Assembly (NCBI GenBank): GCA_944800085.1
Contig: CALYLO010000002.1
Location: 620,001-684,000 of the forward strand
DNA: 64,000 nt
From: Paenibacillus melissococcoides
GTDB lineage: Bacteria; Bacillota; Bacilli; Paenibacillales; Paenibacillaceae
Reading direction: 5' to 3'
Part shown: piece by piece, positions 27,853 through 37,437 of the stretch
How the letters are laid out: every line of letters begins with the position of its first letter
Numbering within the stretch: position 1 is the first letter of the stretch
The notes under the pieces: model-generated
What the model was told of the DNA's origin: nothing
The model's input: only the letters and a program-made list of their open reading frames with translations
Databases searched by the model: none
Program-made: the position numbers and the translations under genes

Positions 27853-29208
27853 TCAGCCTGATAATGTTTTGCTGTAATGAGCGGCACTTTGCTTCCGCCC
27901 CCTCAGGAAGGAGACGAGCCACGTGCACAGCGGCAGTATCCATAGAAAGACGGCAAAGAGCGCGTATTGATGAACAGGCATATTTAGAATCGTGGCGCAG
28001 AGGACAGCCAGCATATTCCACGGGATCAGGGCAGCGAAAACGAGAGCCGTATCGGCGACGATGCGGGAGAGCTGCTCCGGCGGGAAGCGGGCGGTCCACA
28101 GCGGCAGCACGCTCCGTCCTGACATCATGATGGGCAGGGTCTGCGTGCAGGAGACAAGCGCCAGGATGAAGCCGAATAAGCCGATGCGCGCGGTGGCCCC
28201 GGGCAGGGACGGCTTCGCGCCCAATAAGGAGGCCATATAAGGCTCCAGGGTGCGCGTCGACTCCAGTATGCCGTTGAAGGCGCCGGCCATCGCTATCAGC
28301 AGGACGAGGTCGACCATATTCAGCACGCCCTTCGTATGCAGCGAGGGAAGCGAGGCATGGTCATAGCCCCACAGCAGGCCATTCCAACATGTCATCGCGC
28401 CGGCGCCTTGGAGCCAGGTTCCGAGAATGATTGACGTTACGATGGAGAGCAGGAAGGCGTAACGCGTTTTGACCCGGAACAGGATCGCTGCGACCAGAAC
28501 GAGAGCGGGCAGGATCAGCAGCGGGTGAAATGCAAAGGCGTCGCGATAGGCTTCCATCTGCAATGCCTTGGCCGGTACGACCCATGCTCCCGCCCAGTCG
28601 AATAAGGCAAAGACGGCCGTAGCCGCGCCGAGGCCGAGCAGAGTGGTAGGCAGCATCGCCCGGGCTTGGAGTCTGACGGAGGTTCCCGTCGAATCGGCGA
28701 CCAAGCGGCGGGCGCTTGAGAAGGGGGAGGTGCGATCGCCGATGAACGCGCCGGATACGAGAGCGCCGGCCATGAGAGGCAGCGGCACGCCAGCCATCGC
28801 CGCGGCACCCATCATCGGGATGCCTACCGCGCTCAATGTTCCCGTCGAGGTGCCCAGCAGCATGGAAAATAGCGCGGACAACCAGAAGGTGAGCGTGGTC
28901 ATCCATGCCGGATGAATCCAGGACAGTCCCTGCTCGATTAAGTAAGGGATCGTTCCGCTGATCGTCCAGGCCGGAATCATCAGGCCGACCATAAGCAGAA
29001 TCCAGACGACTTCCATCGTATGGAGGGCGCCCGCACGCATATAGCGAAGCAGGTCTGGCCAGGGATGGCCCTGCTTGCGCGAGCAGAGAGCGAGCACAAG
29101 GAAGCCGGCGGCAAAGCCGGCAATATGCGGCAGACCGAGCAGATAGGCGGCGGTAAGGCCGCCTATCGTCGTCAGGACCGATACAGCGAGCTGGCGCGGG
29201 GTCAACAT
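27853..29208 (-). CDS. nhaC: NhaC-family Na+/H+ antiporter
   Basis: The 451-residue protein has about 11-12 transmembrane helices. Family features include the conserved GAFIGDRTSPFSS loop near residue 155 and FSMLLGTSTGTLSAVGIPMM before it. These transporters exchange Na+ (or, in relatives, malate or lactate) for protons. ATG 29208 has AGGAG 13 bases upstream, slightly far. The hydrolase gene lies 33 bases upstream on the same strand, so the two are probably co-transcribed, though a functional link is unclear. Specific substrate is not determined. Confidence 0.88.
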   Translation of the reverse strand: MLTPRQLAVSVLTTIGGLTAAYLLGLPHIAGFAAGFLVLALCSRKQGHPWPDLLRYMRAGALHTMEVVWILLMVGLMIPAWTISGTIPYLIEQGLSWIHPAWMTTLTFWLSALFSMLLGTSTGTLSAVGIPMMGAAAMAGVPLPLMAGALVSGAFIGDRTSPFSSARRLVADSTGTSVRLQARAMLPTTLLGLGAATAVFALFDWAGAWVVPAKALQMEAYRDAFAFHPLLILPALVLVAAILFRVKTRYAFLLSIVTSIILGTWLQGAGAMTCWNGLLWGYDHASLPSLHTKGVLNMVDLVLLIAMAGAFNGILESTRTLEPYMASLLGAKPSLPGATARIGLFGFILALVSCTQTLPIMMSGRSVLPLWTARFPPEQLSRIVADTALVFAALIPWNMLAVLCATILNMPVHQYALFAVFLWILPLCTWLVSFLRGRKQSAAHYSKTLSG

Positions 29209-29241
29209 AAGTACACAGCAACTCCTGTCTATGTGCGAAGA

Positions 29242-30099
29242 TTAGCGGGCCTGCAGCCACTGAACGGTTGCTTCAATGGCGGCCTCCAGCTCCGGTGTCG
29301 TGCCTTGAAACGGGTGAACCGTGTTGAACGTATGGCCGCCCCCTTCGATCGTAATCCACTCCGCTTGGGGATAGTTGGCTACCAGACGTGCCGATCCGTC
29401 GCGAAAGCCCGGCAAATCGTCCGAGCCTTGAATCAGCGCGAGAGGGAAGCGGGCATCGCGGACGCGGTGAATCAGGTCATATTTCTCGCGATTGGCTTCC
29501 AGGTCGTCCAGCAGCAGACGGGACAACGGAAGAGCTTCGCCCGTGCGGGCGTTAATGACCTTGGATTGCCCCTTGTCCCGCATTTCCTGCTTCTGCTCCG
29601 CGGAGAATAAATCCATATTCGTCACGCCATTCCACGTAAGCACGCCTGCGATATGATCCGGATGCTCCAGCGCATACAGCAGGCAGCTTGCCCCGCCCCG
29701 GCTGTGGCCGAGCAGATAGAGCGGCATCTCCTTCGACCAAGGGAAGCTTCCTCCTTGGGCAGCCAGCCATTGCGGGAATTCGGAGGAGCGCAACCAATCG
29801 AGCAGCGTGGCAAGGTCAGTCTGCTCCTCTCCGTACGTATTGATTGCGAATCGCTCCGGCTGATCGAAGCGGTCAAGCGAGGGGCCGACGCCATTATGCG
29901 AAAAATTAAACGTCATCGTAAGCAGTCCGCTGCGGTTTGCGATTTGCTCCGCCGCATAAGGGAACATTCCCCAATCCTTGAACCCTTTGTACCCGTGAGC
30001 AATGAGGAGCACTGCCGGGCGCTGCGGCTGCGCAGGCAGAAACACGTCCCCGCGCAGGATGCGGCCATCCTGCCCTGAATAAGTGAATGCATACTTCAA
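29242..30099 (-). CDS. Alpha/beta hydrolase (dienelactone-hydrolase-like)
   Basis: The 285-residue cytoplasmic protein starts at TTG 30099, ten bases after AAGGAGG. It has the oxyanion segment LLIAHGYKGFKDWGMFPYAA, the nucleophile elbow GHSRGG, a likely acid in QGSDDLPGF and the catalytic His in EGGGHTFNTVHPF. No signal peptide. It is an esterase or peptidase-like hydrolase of unknown substrate, first gene of a likely two-gene operon with the antiporter. Confidence 0.88.
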   Translation of the reverse strand: MKYAFTYSGQDGRILRGDVFLPAQPQRPAVLLIAHGYKGFKDWGMFPYAAEQIANRSGLLTMTFNFSHNGVGPSLDRFDQPERFAINTYGEEQTDLATLLDWLRSSEFPQWLAAQGGSFPWSKEMPLYLLGHSRGGASCLLYALEHPDHIAGVLTWNGVTNMDLFSAEQKQEMRDKGQSKVINARTGEALPLSRLLLDDLEANREKYDLIHRVRDARFPLALIQGSDDLPGFRDGSARLVANYPQAEWITIEGGGHTFNTVHPFQGTTPELEAAIEATVQWLQAR

Positions 30100-30181
30100 T
30101 CTAAGCCAACCTCCTTGCCTTCCAGCTTATTTTCACTCATTGTACCACACCCCTGAATGGGAGCAGAATGTCCTTTTCATC

Positions 30182-30240
30182 TTGACAGGAATGTCTATTC
30201 TTATGTACCATGTGTACTAGTCCTGATAATACACTAATGG
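30182..30240 (+). promoter_or_regulatory. Promoter and YtrA-type operator of the GntR/ABC operon
   Basis: TTGACA (30182-30187) and TACCAT (30206-30211) are separated by 18 bases. A 33-base inverted repeat, CCATGTGTACTAG ... TAATACACTAATGG (30208-30240), starts within the -10 and extends past the expected transcription start. Its GTGTA-TACAC arms resemble operators of YtrA-subfamily GntR repressors, suggesting autoregulation. Confidence 0.65.
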
Positions 30241-30266
30241 TTCGATAGCAAAAAGGGAGGGTTTCC

Positions 30267-30653
30267 ATGTTTCGTCTGCAAGAGCAGAGCGCTTCGCCGA
30301 TATATGAGCAGATCGTGGACCAGATGAAAGCGCTCGTCGCCACGGGAGCGCTGGAAGCGGGAGAGAAGGTGCCCTCGGTGCGCGAGCTGTCCGCGATGCT
30401 GCTGGTTAACCCGAATACGGTCAGCAAGGCTTATCAGGAGCTCGAACGGCAAGGGGTGATTGTGACGATGCGGGGCAAAGGCACGTTTGTCGCGGAAGCG
30501 GCGTCTCCCGGCATGGCGGAGGAACGGATGAAGAAGCTGAGAGAGGACATCAAGCGCGTCGCCCTGGAAGCGAAGCATCTCGGACTGGAACCGTCCGGTC
30601 TGCTGGACATTGTCGAGCAGGCATGTCATGAATGGTGGAGGGAAGAATCATGA
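30267..30653 (+). CDS. GntR-family repressor, YtrA subfamily
   Basis: The 128-residue protein has an N-terminal winged helix-turn-helix (SPIYEQIVDQMKALVATG, KVPSVRELSAMLLVNPNTVSKAYQ) and only a short C-terminal helical tail, as in YtrA-type regulators. Its stop overlaps the ATPase start by ATGA, so the two are translationally coupled. It likely represses its own operon through the inverted repeat upstream. Members respond to cell-envelope antibiotics in Bacillus; here the inducer is unknown. Confidence 0.92.
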   Translation: MFRLQEQSASPIYEQIVDQMKALVATGALEAGEKVPSVRELSAMLLVNPNTVSKAYQELERQGVIVTMRGKGTFVAEAASPGMAEERMKKLREDIKRVALEAKHLGLEPSGLLDIVEQACHEWWREES

Positions 30654-31525
30654 TGCAAGTGGAGGCTGTACATAAATCGATTGACGGCAAGCCCGTCCTG
30701 CGAGGCGTCACCTTCGGCATCGAGCCGGGGCGCATCGTCGGGCTCGTGGGCCGGAACGGCACCGGCAAGACGACACTGATGCGGACGATGGTCGGCATCT
30801 ATAGCCCGGATCAGGGGAGCGTCGCTTTTGACGGGATTAGCGTGCACCGCTATCCGGAGCTGAAGCGGGATATCGTCTTTGTCCCGGACGCGCCGACGGC
30901 GCTGGAATCGTATACGATTAAGGAATGCGCCAGCTGGTACGCGCAAATTTACCCGAATTTTGATCTTTTTTATTTTACGGAGGCCATGGATAACTTCAAG
31001 CTCCCGCTGCACAAGCGGGTGCGGTCGCTGTCGAAGGGGATGAAGATGCTGTTCAGCACGGCCCTCGGGTTGGCTACGAAAGCGCGGCTGATTCTATTCG
31101 ATGAGCCGACGAACGGGATAGACGCGGTAGCGAAGAAGCAGCTCTTAAGTCTGATTGTCGAATCGATGGATGAAGAATCTTCCATCCTTATTTCATCGCA
31201 TATGCTTCACGAGTTGGACCGCATCGCCGATACGGTCGTCCTGCTCCGGGAAGGACGGACGGAGGAGGTGTGGGAGCTGGATCGGCTCCGGGAGCAGATC
31301 AAGAAGCTGCAGATCGTGTTCGGCAAGGCGGAGCCGCCAGCCTGGCTCTATGAGCCGGGGGTGTTCGTCCTCCAGCAGGTTGGCCGCGTGTACACGGTGA
31401 TTGTGGAAGCGGAAGCGGCCTTGGAGGCATTGAAGCGGGAGGAACTGATGCTGATCGACGAGCTCCCGCTCTCGCTGGAAGATTGGTTTACATGGAAGTC
31501 GGGAGGTGACGGGGGTGCTGCATAA
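30650..31525 (+). CDS. ABC transporter ATP-binding protein (YtrB-like)
   Basis: The 291-residue ATPase starts at ATG 30650 (GGAGGG upstream; four-base overlap with gntR). Walker A is GRNGTGKTTL, the signature region LSKGMKMLF lacks the usual second Gly, and Walker B is LILFDEPTNGID with H-loop SSHMLHELD. A C-terminal extension of about 80 residues is typical for this subfamily. With the next gene it should form an ABC-2-type exporter or envelope-stress detoxification pump under GntR control. Confidence 0.9.
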   Translation: MMQVEAVHKSIDGKPVLRGVTFGIEPGRIVGLVGRNGTGKTTLMRTMVGIYSPDQGSVAFDGISVHRYPELKRDIVFVPDAPTALESYTIKECASWYAQIYPNFDLFYFTEAMDNFKLPLHKRVRSLSKGMKMLFSTALGLATKARLILFDEPTNGIDAVAKKQLLSLIVESMDEESSILISSHMLHELDRIADTVVLLREGRTEEVWELDRLREQIKKLQIVFGKAEPPAWLYEPGVFVLQQVGRVYTVIVEAEAALEALKREELMLIDELPLSLEDWFTWKSGGDGGAA

Positions 31526-32516
31526 TTGGTTTGTCCGGCCGCTGTGGCGGAAGGAGATTCGCCAGACATGGGGCTTGCTCGGGTTGATGCTGCTGCTTGG
31601 GTTCTTTGCCGTCTTGTTCACGCACATGCAGCAATGGTGGTTCCAGACGCCGGAGTATATCCAGCATAACGCCTCGATATTCGACCGCGACCCGGATATT
31701 GCAGTGAGTTGGGCGTTTTCCGAGAAGTATGCCATTTTCCAGTTCGGTCTTGCGCTGATCTGCTTTTTGCTGGCTTTGTGGCAAATGGGCTATGAACGGC
31801 GCAGCCACATCAGCGAGCTGGGGTTCGCCTTGCCTTATCCGCGATGGCTTATCTATGGCACGAAATGGATGGTCGGCGCCGCTTATATCATCTCGTCCGT
31901 GTTTGTCATCACCGTGCTGTACGCCGTCATGCTGTGGGCTTCTCCAGTCGGCTCTCATTTTCACGTCATGGTTTTCATCAAGTACGCGTTCCATGTTATT
32001 TTTGCCGTCCTGTCGGTGTATACGTTTATGCTGTTCATGGGTTCCTTCACAGGCAGCTGGACCGCCCAGGCGGTGCTGACCTTCATTCTTTTCTGCATTT
32101 ATGAGTTTATGGCTTCGATGCTGCAGCAGCTTTCCTATGTTTTCTTTCTAGTTCCGATCTACCAGCATATGGATTTGCGCGGGACCGTATGGGAAAAACT
32201 CAATCTCCTGGGCTGGATTACGGAAGAAATCGATCGGTATCCGTACGGATTCGTCGGCGTATCCGCTCTGCTGCTGCTTGTCGCGGGTCTTGTCCTGTAT
32301 AACCGCAATCCGCTGGAGAATAACGGCAAGCTGATTCTGTTTCCTGCGGGAGAAAAGGTGCTGATTGGGGGCTTCGTCCTGTGCGCGGCTCTGCTCGGCG
32401 GCAATATCGGTTATGGTCTTGTCTACCCGGGCCGCTTGGGATATTTGATTGGAGCCGGGTTCTGTTTTCTGCTCGGGTATCTGATCATCCGGACCCTGAC
32501 TCGGATGAGGCTGTAG
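31515..32516 (+). CDS. ABC transporter membrane protein (YtrC/D-like)
   Basis: The 333-residue protein has about seven hydrophobic segments and a long extracytoplasmic N-terminal loop after the first helix. GTG 31515 is chosen because GGGAGG lies eight bases upstream; GTG 31506 would overlap that site. It overlaps the ATPase gene by 11 bases, showing coupling. It is the permease partner of the preceding ATPase. Substrate unknown. Confidence 0.82.
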   Translation: MLHNWFVRPLWRKEIRQTWGLLGLMLLLGFFAVLFTHMQQWWFQTPEYIQHNASIFDRDPDIAVSWAFSEKYAIFQFGLALICFLLALWQMGYERRSHISELGFALPYPRWLIYGTKWMVGAAYIISSVFVITVLYAVMLWASPVGSHFHVMVFIKYAFHVIFAVLSVYTFMLFMGSFTGSWTAQAVLTFILFCIYEFMASMLQQLSYVFFLVPIYQHMDLRGTVWEKLNLLGWITEEIDRYPYGFVGVSALLLLVAGLVLYNRNPLENNGKLILFPAGEKVLIGGFVLCAALLGGNIGYGLVYPGRLGYLIGAGFCFLLGYLIIRTLTRMRL

Positions 32517-32576
32517 CGAGCAGGGATAATAGAGCGGGCGGGAGCTGATGAATCAAGCGCCCGCCCGCTTCGGCGT

Positions 32577-33934
32577 TTAGCCGAGGACGCGGCGGAGCGC
32601 CCGCTCGGTGCGGGCGGCGATGTCGCGGACATCGTCCGGCGTGGCGGACAATGGAAGCCAATAGTAGAGGGTGTCGCCGAGCGGGCGGAGGATGAGTCCT
32701 TCCTCGAAGCCCGCCTCGTACATGGCCGCCCCGATGCGCCGCTCGGGCGGGAAGGGCTGGCGGCGTTCGGCATCCAGGTACAGGTCGAACGCCGCCACGA
32801 GCCCAAGCTGCCGCACATGGGCGACATGCGGCAGGCGGGCCAGGCCGCGCAGGGCGTCCGCCAGCGCGGCTATGGTGTCCTGCGCCCGTTCGAGGACGCG
32901 TTCCTCCTCGAACAGGCGCAGCGAGGCCAACGCCACGGCGCACGCCACCGGATTGCCGGTGAAGCTGTGGCCGTGGAAAAAGGTCTTCGCCGCGTCCTCG
33001 TCATAGAACGCGGCGTACAGCTCCTCGCGGCACAGCGTCGCCGCGAGCGGCATGATGCCGGCGGTCAGCCCCTTGCTGAGGCACAGGATATCGGGGCTGA
33101 CCCCGGCATGCTCGCAGGCGAACATGACGCCCGTTCGCCCGAAGCCCGTCGCCACCTCGTCGGCGATGAGGTGGACGCCGTAGCGGCTGCAGAGCTCGCG
33201 CACGCCCTGCAAATAGGCGGACGGCGTCATAATCATGCCGCCGGCTCCCTGCAGCATCGGCTCCACGATCAAGCCCGCGATCGTGGAGCCCTTCCGCTCG
33301 AACAGCTCGAGCACAGCCGCGAGCGCCCGAGCCGCCACCTCGCGTTCGCCCTCGGCTCCCGCGGCGCGCGCCTGCCGCAGATCGGGCGCCGGCAGGCGGT
33401 GGCCGTGGAACAGCAGCGGCCGGAACAGCGCGTGGTAGCGATCGACCCCGCCCACGCTCACCGCGCCCAACGTGTCGCCATGATAGCTCCCGTCCAGGTA
33501 AGCGAACGTCGTCTTCTCCGTTCGCCCGCGGTGCTGCCAATATTGGAACGACATTTTGAGCGCCACCTCGACCGCCGTTGAACCGTTGTCGGAGTAAAAT
33601 ACCCGCGTCAGCCCTTCGGGGGTCAGACGCACGAGCTGCTCGGCCAGTTCGATGCCCGGCGCATGCGTCAGCCCGCTGAACATAATGTGGTCGAACGTGT
33701 CAAGCTGATCGCGAATCGCCCCTTGATGCGCGGATGGCCATGCCCATGCAGATTGCACCACCAGGAGGATACCGTATCATAATACCGCCGTCCGTCCGCG
33801 TCATAGAGGAAGAGGCCCTCGGCCTTTTCGATCAGCACATGATCGCGATCGGCGTAATCCTTCATTTGCGTAAACGGATGCCACACAAACGCCCGATCCT
33901 TATCCAGCAATTGCCGCTTCCGGTTCTCATCCAT
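32577..33934 (-). pseudogene. bioA: BioA, adenosylmethionine-8-amino-7-oxononanoate aminotransferase, frameshifted
   Basis: The gene begins at ATG 33934 with the BioA N-terminus (RAFVWHPFTQMKDY, DTVSSWWCNLHGHGHPRIK). It leaves frame at a run of four C (33719-33722; G on the coding strand), where five would restore reading into AIRDQLDTFDHIMFSGLTH. The second frame holds the rest: VFYSDNGSTAVEVALKMSFQ, DGSYHGDTLGAVSVGG, the PLP lysine in LCLSKGLTAG and HGHSFTGNPVACAVA. Intact, the enzyme would make 7,8-diaminopelargonate in biotin synthesis. No other biotin gene is in the window. A homopolymer sequence error and a true mutation are both possible. Confidence 0.88.
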
Positions 33935-33966
33935 GGAACTCCATCTCCTTCGTGTTCGGTATGTCC

Positions 33967-34020
33967 GTTAACTTCCCTTCATCTTAAACGTTAACTATTT
34001 TATATCAATATAAGGTTAAC
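33967..34020 (-). promoter_or_regulatory. Possible BirA-type operator upstream of bioA
   Basis: Three GTTAAC palindromes lie at 33967-33972, 33990-33995 and 34015-34020, separated by 17 and 19 bases. The last has the extended AGGTTAACAAAT flank seen in Bacillota BirA half-sites. Spacing of the first pair fits known BirA operators (16-18), the second slightly exceeds it. Location in front of bioA supports biotin control. Confidence 0.45.
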
Positions 34021-34248
34021 AAATGATAAAGATAGAGACAATACCTATCGGCAAACGGCAGGGGCTGCTCTCGCGGTGGATAGGTTTAGGCACCGTGGAA
34101 TCGGACCTTCTTGGCCGGCTCCCTCCTCGGTCTTCAGACCGAGAAATAAATTCTTCTGCAGCATGAATCCGTTTTCAGGCGGCGGACGCTTCAGGGGAAG
34201 AGGAGCGCCATGTATGCTCATAGATAGAAGAAGGAGGAGGGAGAAGCG

Positions 34249-35202
34249 GTGAATCGGGTAGTGTATGAGGTCGAACAAGTGAACCAGCTCTATAAAAAGG
34301 GAAAGGTCAAAGCGAATATCGACATTTCGCTCCAGGTGCAGGAGGGCGAGATTTTGGGTGTTCTCGGCCCGAACGGCGCGGGCAAATCTACCTTGATCAA
34401 GCAAATGATCGGACATTTGAAGCCGACGTCGGGCTCCGTGCGGTACGAAGGAATCGACGTCAGCCAGCAGTCGAAAAGGGTCGCGCAGCAGGTTGCCTAT
34501 TATTCACAGGAGCCGCATGTGCTGTCCTCGCTCCGGGCGCGCGAAGCGCTCGTATTCACCGGGCGGCTGCGGGGGATGGCCAAGGCGGAGGCCGAGCGGC
34601 AGGCTGAGGAGCTGCTGGAACTTATGGGGCTGGCCGATAAGGGAGGGAAGCTGCTGCGGCAGTTATCCGGCGGCCAGCGGCGGATGGTTGGCATCGGGAC
34701 GGTCATGATCGGCCGGCTGCCGGTGATGATATTGGATGAGCCCACGAATGAGCTCGACCCGGCCAATCGGCGGCTGGTCTGGACTCTGATCAAGGAGCGC
34801 AATAAGCAGGGCGCTACCGTCATTCTCGTCACGCATAATGTGCTCGAAGCGGAGCAGGTCGTCGATCGGGTCGCGGTGATCAATCACGGCCGGCTGCTGG
34901 CGAACGATACGGTCGCGAAGCTGAAGCAGAAGGCCGATCACCGCCTCAAGTTCGAGCTGACGACGGAATTCGGGCGCCGCGAGGATACGATGCGGGCGAT
35001 GGAGCGCTGGGGGAAGCTGCACAGCAACGGAGAGAACCGGCTCATCCTGCTGGTGAACAAGGAGGACGCCAGTCAAGTGCTCGATTATATCGTCCATTCT
35101 CCGGAATTGCCGATTGAGGAATATGCTGTAAGGCCGCCAAGCCTGGAGGATGTCTATTTTCATATTGATCAAGAGGTAGAGAAGGAGGTGGCGGGAGCAT
35201 GA
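34249..35202 (+). CDS. ABC transporter ATP-binding protein
   Basis: The 317-residue ATPase starts at GTG 34249 behind GGAGGAGGG. Walker A is GPNGAGKSTL, the signature is LSGGQRRM, Walker B is VMILDEPTNELDP, and the H-loop is LVTHNVLEAEQ, which points to the drug-exporter (DrrA-like) group. A C-terminal regulatory-like domain of about 90 residues follows. It overlaps its permease gene by four bases (ATGA). It is probably an efflux system of unknown substrate. Confidence 0.92.
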   Translation: MNRVVYEVEQVNQLYKKGKVKANIDISLQVQEGEILGVLGPNGAGKSTLIKQMIGHLKPTSGSVRYEGIDVSQQSKRVAQQVAYYSQEPHVLSSLRAREALVFTGRLRGMAKAEAERQAEELLELMGLADKGGKLLRQLSGGQRRMVGIGTVMIGRLPVMILDEPTNELDPANRRLVWTLIKERNKQGATVILVTHNVLEAEQVVDRVAVINHGRLLANDTVAKLKQKADHRLKFELTTEFGRREDTMRAMERWGKLHSNGENRLILLVNKEDASQVLDYIVHSPELPIEEYAVRPPSLEDVYFHIDQEVEKEVAGA

Positions 35203-36005
35203 ATCCGGCGATTACTCCACATCCGAATTCGGAAGCGGCATCCGCTCCGCTGCAAGGTCCGGGCCGCGCGCTGACCGAGCTGTCCGTCCTGTTCCGCATT
35301 CAATTCGCTATCATCCGGGACAGTTGGGCATGGGTGCTGCTGATGGCGACGATGTTTCCGTTAACGACGATGATGTTCATGACCTTCTTCACGGACAATC
35401 CAAGCGAAGAGATGATTACTCGCATCATTGCGGGCAACCTGATTTTCGGGGTCATCGTGATGGGGATGAACAGCATGGGCCAGGAGATTTCATGGCAAAA
35501 GCATCAAGGGCACTTTACGTACTACGCTTCGCTTCCGATCTCCAAAATGAGCTTCGTCATCGCCAATCTGCTGCGCGGCTTGATGAGCACGCTGCCGTCT
35601 ACGGTTATTTTGGCCGTCATCGGAAGCCTTGGCTGCGGTATCGCCTTCCACTTGTCATGGGGACTGCCGGTCGTCATTATTTTATCGCTTGCCAGCGTCG
35701 TCGGCATCGGGGTGTGCATCGGCTTCTGGTCGCCGAATCACCAGCTGACGAACATGATCTGCCAGGTGCTCATGATGTTCATCACCTTCTTGTCCCCGGT
35801 CATGATGGACATTCAACAGCTTCCGCTGCCTCTGCAGTGGGTGTCGTATCTGTTCCCGACCACCTATGCCGCCGATGCGATGCGCACGGTGCTGCTGATT
35901 GGCTGGACCGACAGCGTCATGTGGAACTGTCTCGTGTTGCTCGCCTGCAGCATTGTCACCTTGTTCGTCATTAACAAGCTGGTGAAATGGCGGGTGAGCG
36001 AGTAG
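35199..36005 (+). CDS. ABC-2 type permease
   Basis: The 268-residue protein has six predicted transmembrane helices and an N-terminal cytoplasmic stretch. It shows the ABC-2 loop between helices 2 and 3 (EISWQKHQGHFTYYASLPIS). Its start overlaps the ATPase stop by four bases, so the two are made together. It forms the channel of the exporter encoded by this pair. Confidence 0.9.
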   Translation: MNPAITPHPNSEAASAPLQGPGRALTELSVLFRIQFAIIRDSWAWVLLMATMFPLTTMMFMTFFTDNPSEEMITRIIAGNLIFGVIVMGMNSMGQEISWQKHQGHFTYYASLPISKMSFVIANLLRGLMSTLPSTVILAVIGSLGCGIAFHLSWGLPVVIILSLASVVGIGVCIGFWSPNHQLTNMICQVLMMFITFLSPVMMDIQQLPLPLQWVSYLFPTTYAADAMRTVLLIGWTDSVMWNCLVLLACSIVTLFVINKLVKWRVSE

Positions 36006-36164
36006 ACGGCAGCACGTGGGGAGGCTGCCCCGCAGGAAAGCAATCTGACGGGAACTAACCTCACGGGAGCCGAACGGGCCATGCGGAATCGGATGCAACA
36101 ACACCAGCCCGCTTTGCCGGAGGCTAACTTGCTTCTTACGGCTTCTCAGTTGTATGCTCTCTAT

Positions 36165-36204
36165 ATAAAATGGAGCGTAACCGAATAAAATGGAGCGTAA
36201 CCGA
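36165..36204 (+). repeat. Perfect 20-base tandem duplication before acpS
   Basis: The 20-mer ATAAAATGGAGCGTAACCGA occurs twice in immediate succession. It lies in the leader of acpS just upstream of its ribosome binding site and contains the AT-rich stretch that could act as a -10 element. It looks like a recent slippage duplication. Confidence 0.9.
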
Positions 36205-36223
36205 AAAGAAAGGAAAGAGGTTC

Positions 36224-36619
36224 GTGATCTACGGTATCGGGCATGACATATTGGAGCTGGAGCGGGTTGCCCGCCTGTTGAATGGCTCCAGCGGAGAGCG
36301 CTTCCTGCAGCGGATCTTGACTGCGGGCGAGCGGGAGGCGCTGGCGCAGCGGGAAGCGCGCCGGACGGAATGGGTAGCCGGCCGGTTCGCGGCCAAGGAA
36401 GCCGTCGTGAAGGCGTTCGGCACCGGAATCGGCCCGCTGATCGGCTTCCAGGATATCGAAGTGCTCTCCGATGCGCTCGGCAAGCCGCATGCCCGTCTCA
36501 GCGAGGCGGCCTGGAGCCGGCTCGGCCTGTCCCGCGCCTCCTGCCGCATTCACGTCAGCATCTCCCATCAGCCAAGCCTCGCCTCGGCGCAGGCGATCGT
36601 GGAGCGGCTGCCGGAATAA
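36224..36619 (+). CDS. acpS: Holo-[acyl-carrier-protein] synthase
   Basis: The 131-residue enzyme transfers 4'-phosphopantetheine from CoA to the acyl carrier protein. The Mg-binding motif IYGIGHDILELERV is at the N-terminus and WVAGRFAAKEAVVKAFGTGIG (split here by residue about 60) holds the second metal/CoA motif. Start is GTG 36224 behind AAAGAGG, which places the conserved GIGHDI at the expected position; an upstream ATG in the tandem duplication is unlikely. Position before a dead kinase gives no pathway link. Confidence 0.92.
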   Translation: MIYGIGHDILELERVARLLNGSSGERFLQRILTAGEREALAQREARRTEWVAGRFAAKEAVVKAFGTGIGPLIGFQDIEVLSDALGKPHARLSEAAWSRLGLSRASCRIHVSISHQPSLASAQAIVERLPE

Positions 36620-36831
36620 GGGCCGCTGACAGACACCGCCCTTGGCGGACTGCCCGGTTGTTGTATAACCTTGCATCCGCACGGCGAAGCCCCGTTCCCC
36701 GTTCAGGGGGCGGGGCTCTTTGATGTAAACATGCGTATATTGCAATCTCATGGGGCTTCCTCCATAATGGGAGTAAATTCCAATGCGTGGCGACGGATGA
36801 TCACCGTGGGAGGAAATGAATACAAATACCG

Positions 36832-37395
36832 ATGACAAAACAAAAACGCACTTGGAGCCTCGCGAAAAAAGTGTATTGGACGACGGCGGTCGGTTTTTTC
36901 TTATTCACGGCATTGTTCATGGTGATGCAATTGATGTTTTTCGAGCCCTATTCCCGCGCCTGATCTCCCATCCGCTTGTCAAGCTGAACGAGATGGCGAA
37001 GCGGCTGGCCCGGCTTGATTTCTCCGTGCGGACCGAGATGAGGCGCCAGGATGAGATTGGAGAATTGGCCGCGACCTTCGACTATTTGGCTACCGAGCTG
37101 AACGGCATGATGGGAGAGCTGCAGGCGGCGAATGAGCAGCTGCAACGGGATATCGAGAAGGAGAAGCAGCAGGAGCTGTTGCCCAAGCGGTTCGTCGCCA
37201 ACGTATCTCACGAGCTGAAGACGCCGGTCAGTCTGATCCAAGGCTACGCGGAAGCGCTTCGCGACAATGTGGGCCAAGGGGCGAAGCGGCATAAGTACGC
37301 CTCGGTCATCGTGAACGAAGCGGAGCGGATGTCCCGCCTCGTGAAGGATCTGCTGGATCTGTCCCAACTGGAGAGCGGGCGCTTCGATCTCTGGT
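36832..37395 (+). pseudogene. Sensor histidine kinase remnant with internal and 3' deletions
   Basis: ATG 36832 opens a kinase N-terminus (basic MTKQKRTWSLAKK then one transmembrane helix) that hits a stop at about 36961. At the same place another frame continues with a HAMP domain (HPLVKLNEMAKRLARLDFS) and a phosphoacceptor domain (FVANVSHELKTPVSLIQGY). So the extracytoplasmic sensor and second helix are deleted. The sequence loses kinase similarity after LSQLESGRFDL near 37390, so the ATPase domain is also gone, and cytochrome c lies convergently just beyond. No partner response regulator remains. Non-functional. Confidence 0.8.
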
Positions 37396-37437
37396 GGAGG
37401 CAGCCGTGCCTCGACCCGCGGCTTGAGCCGTGTCCCG

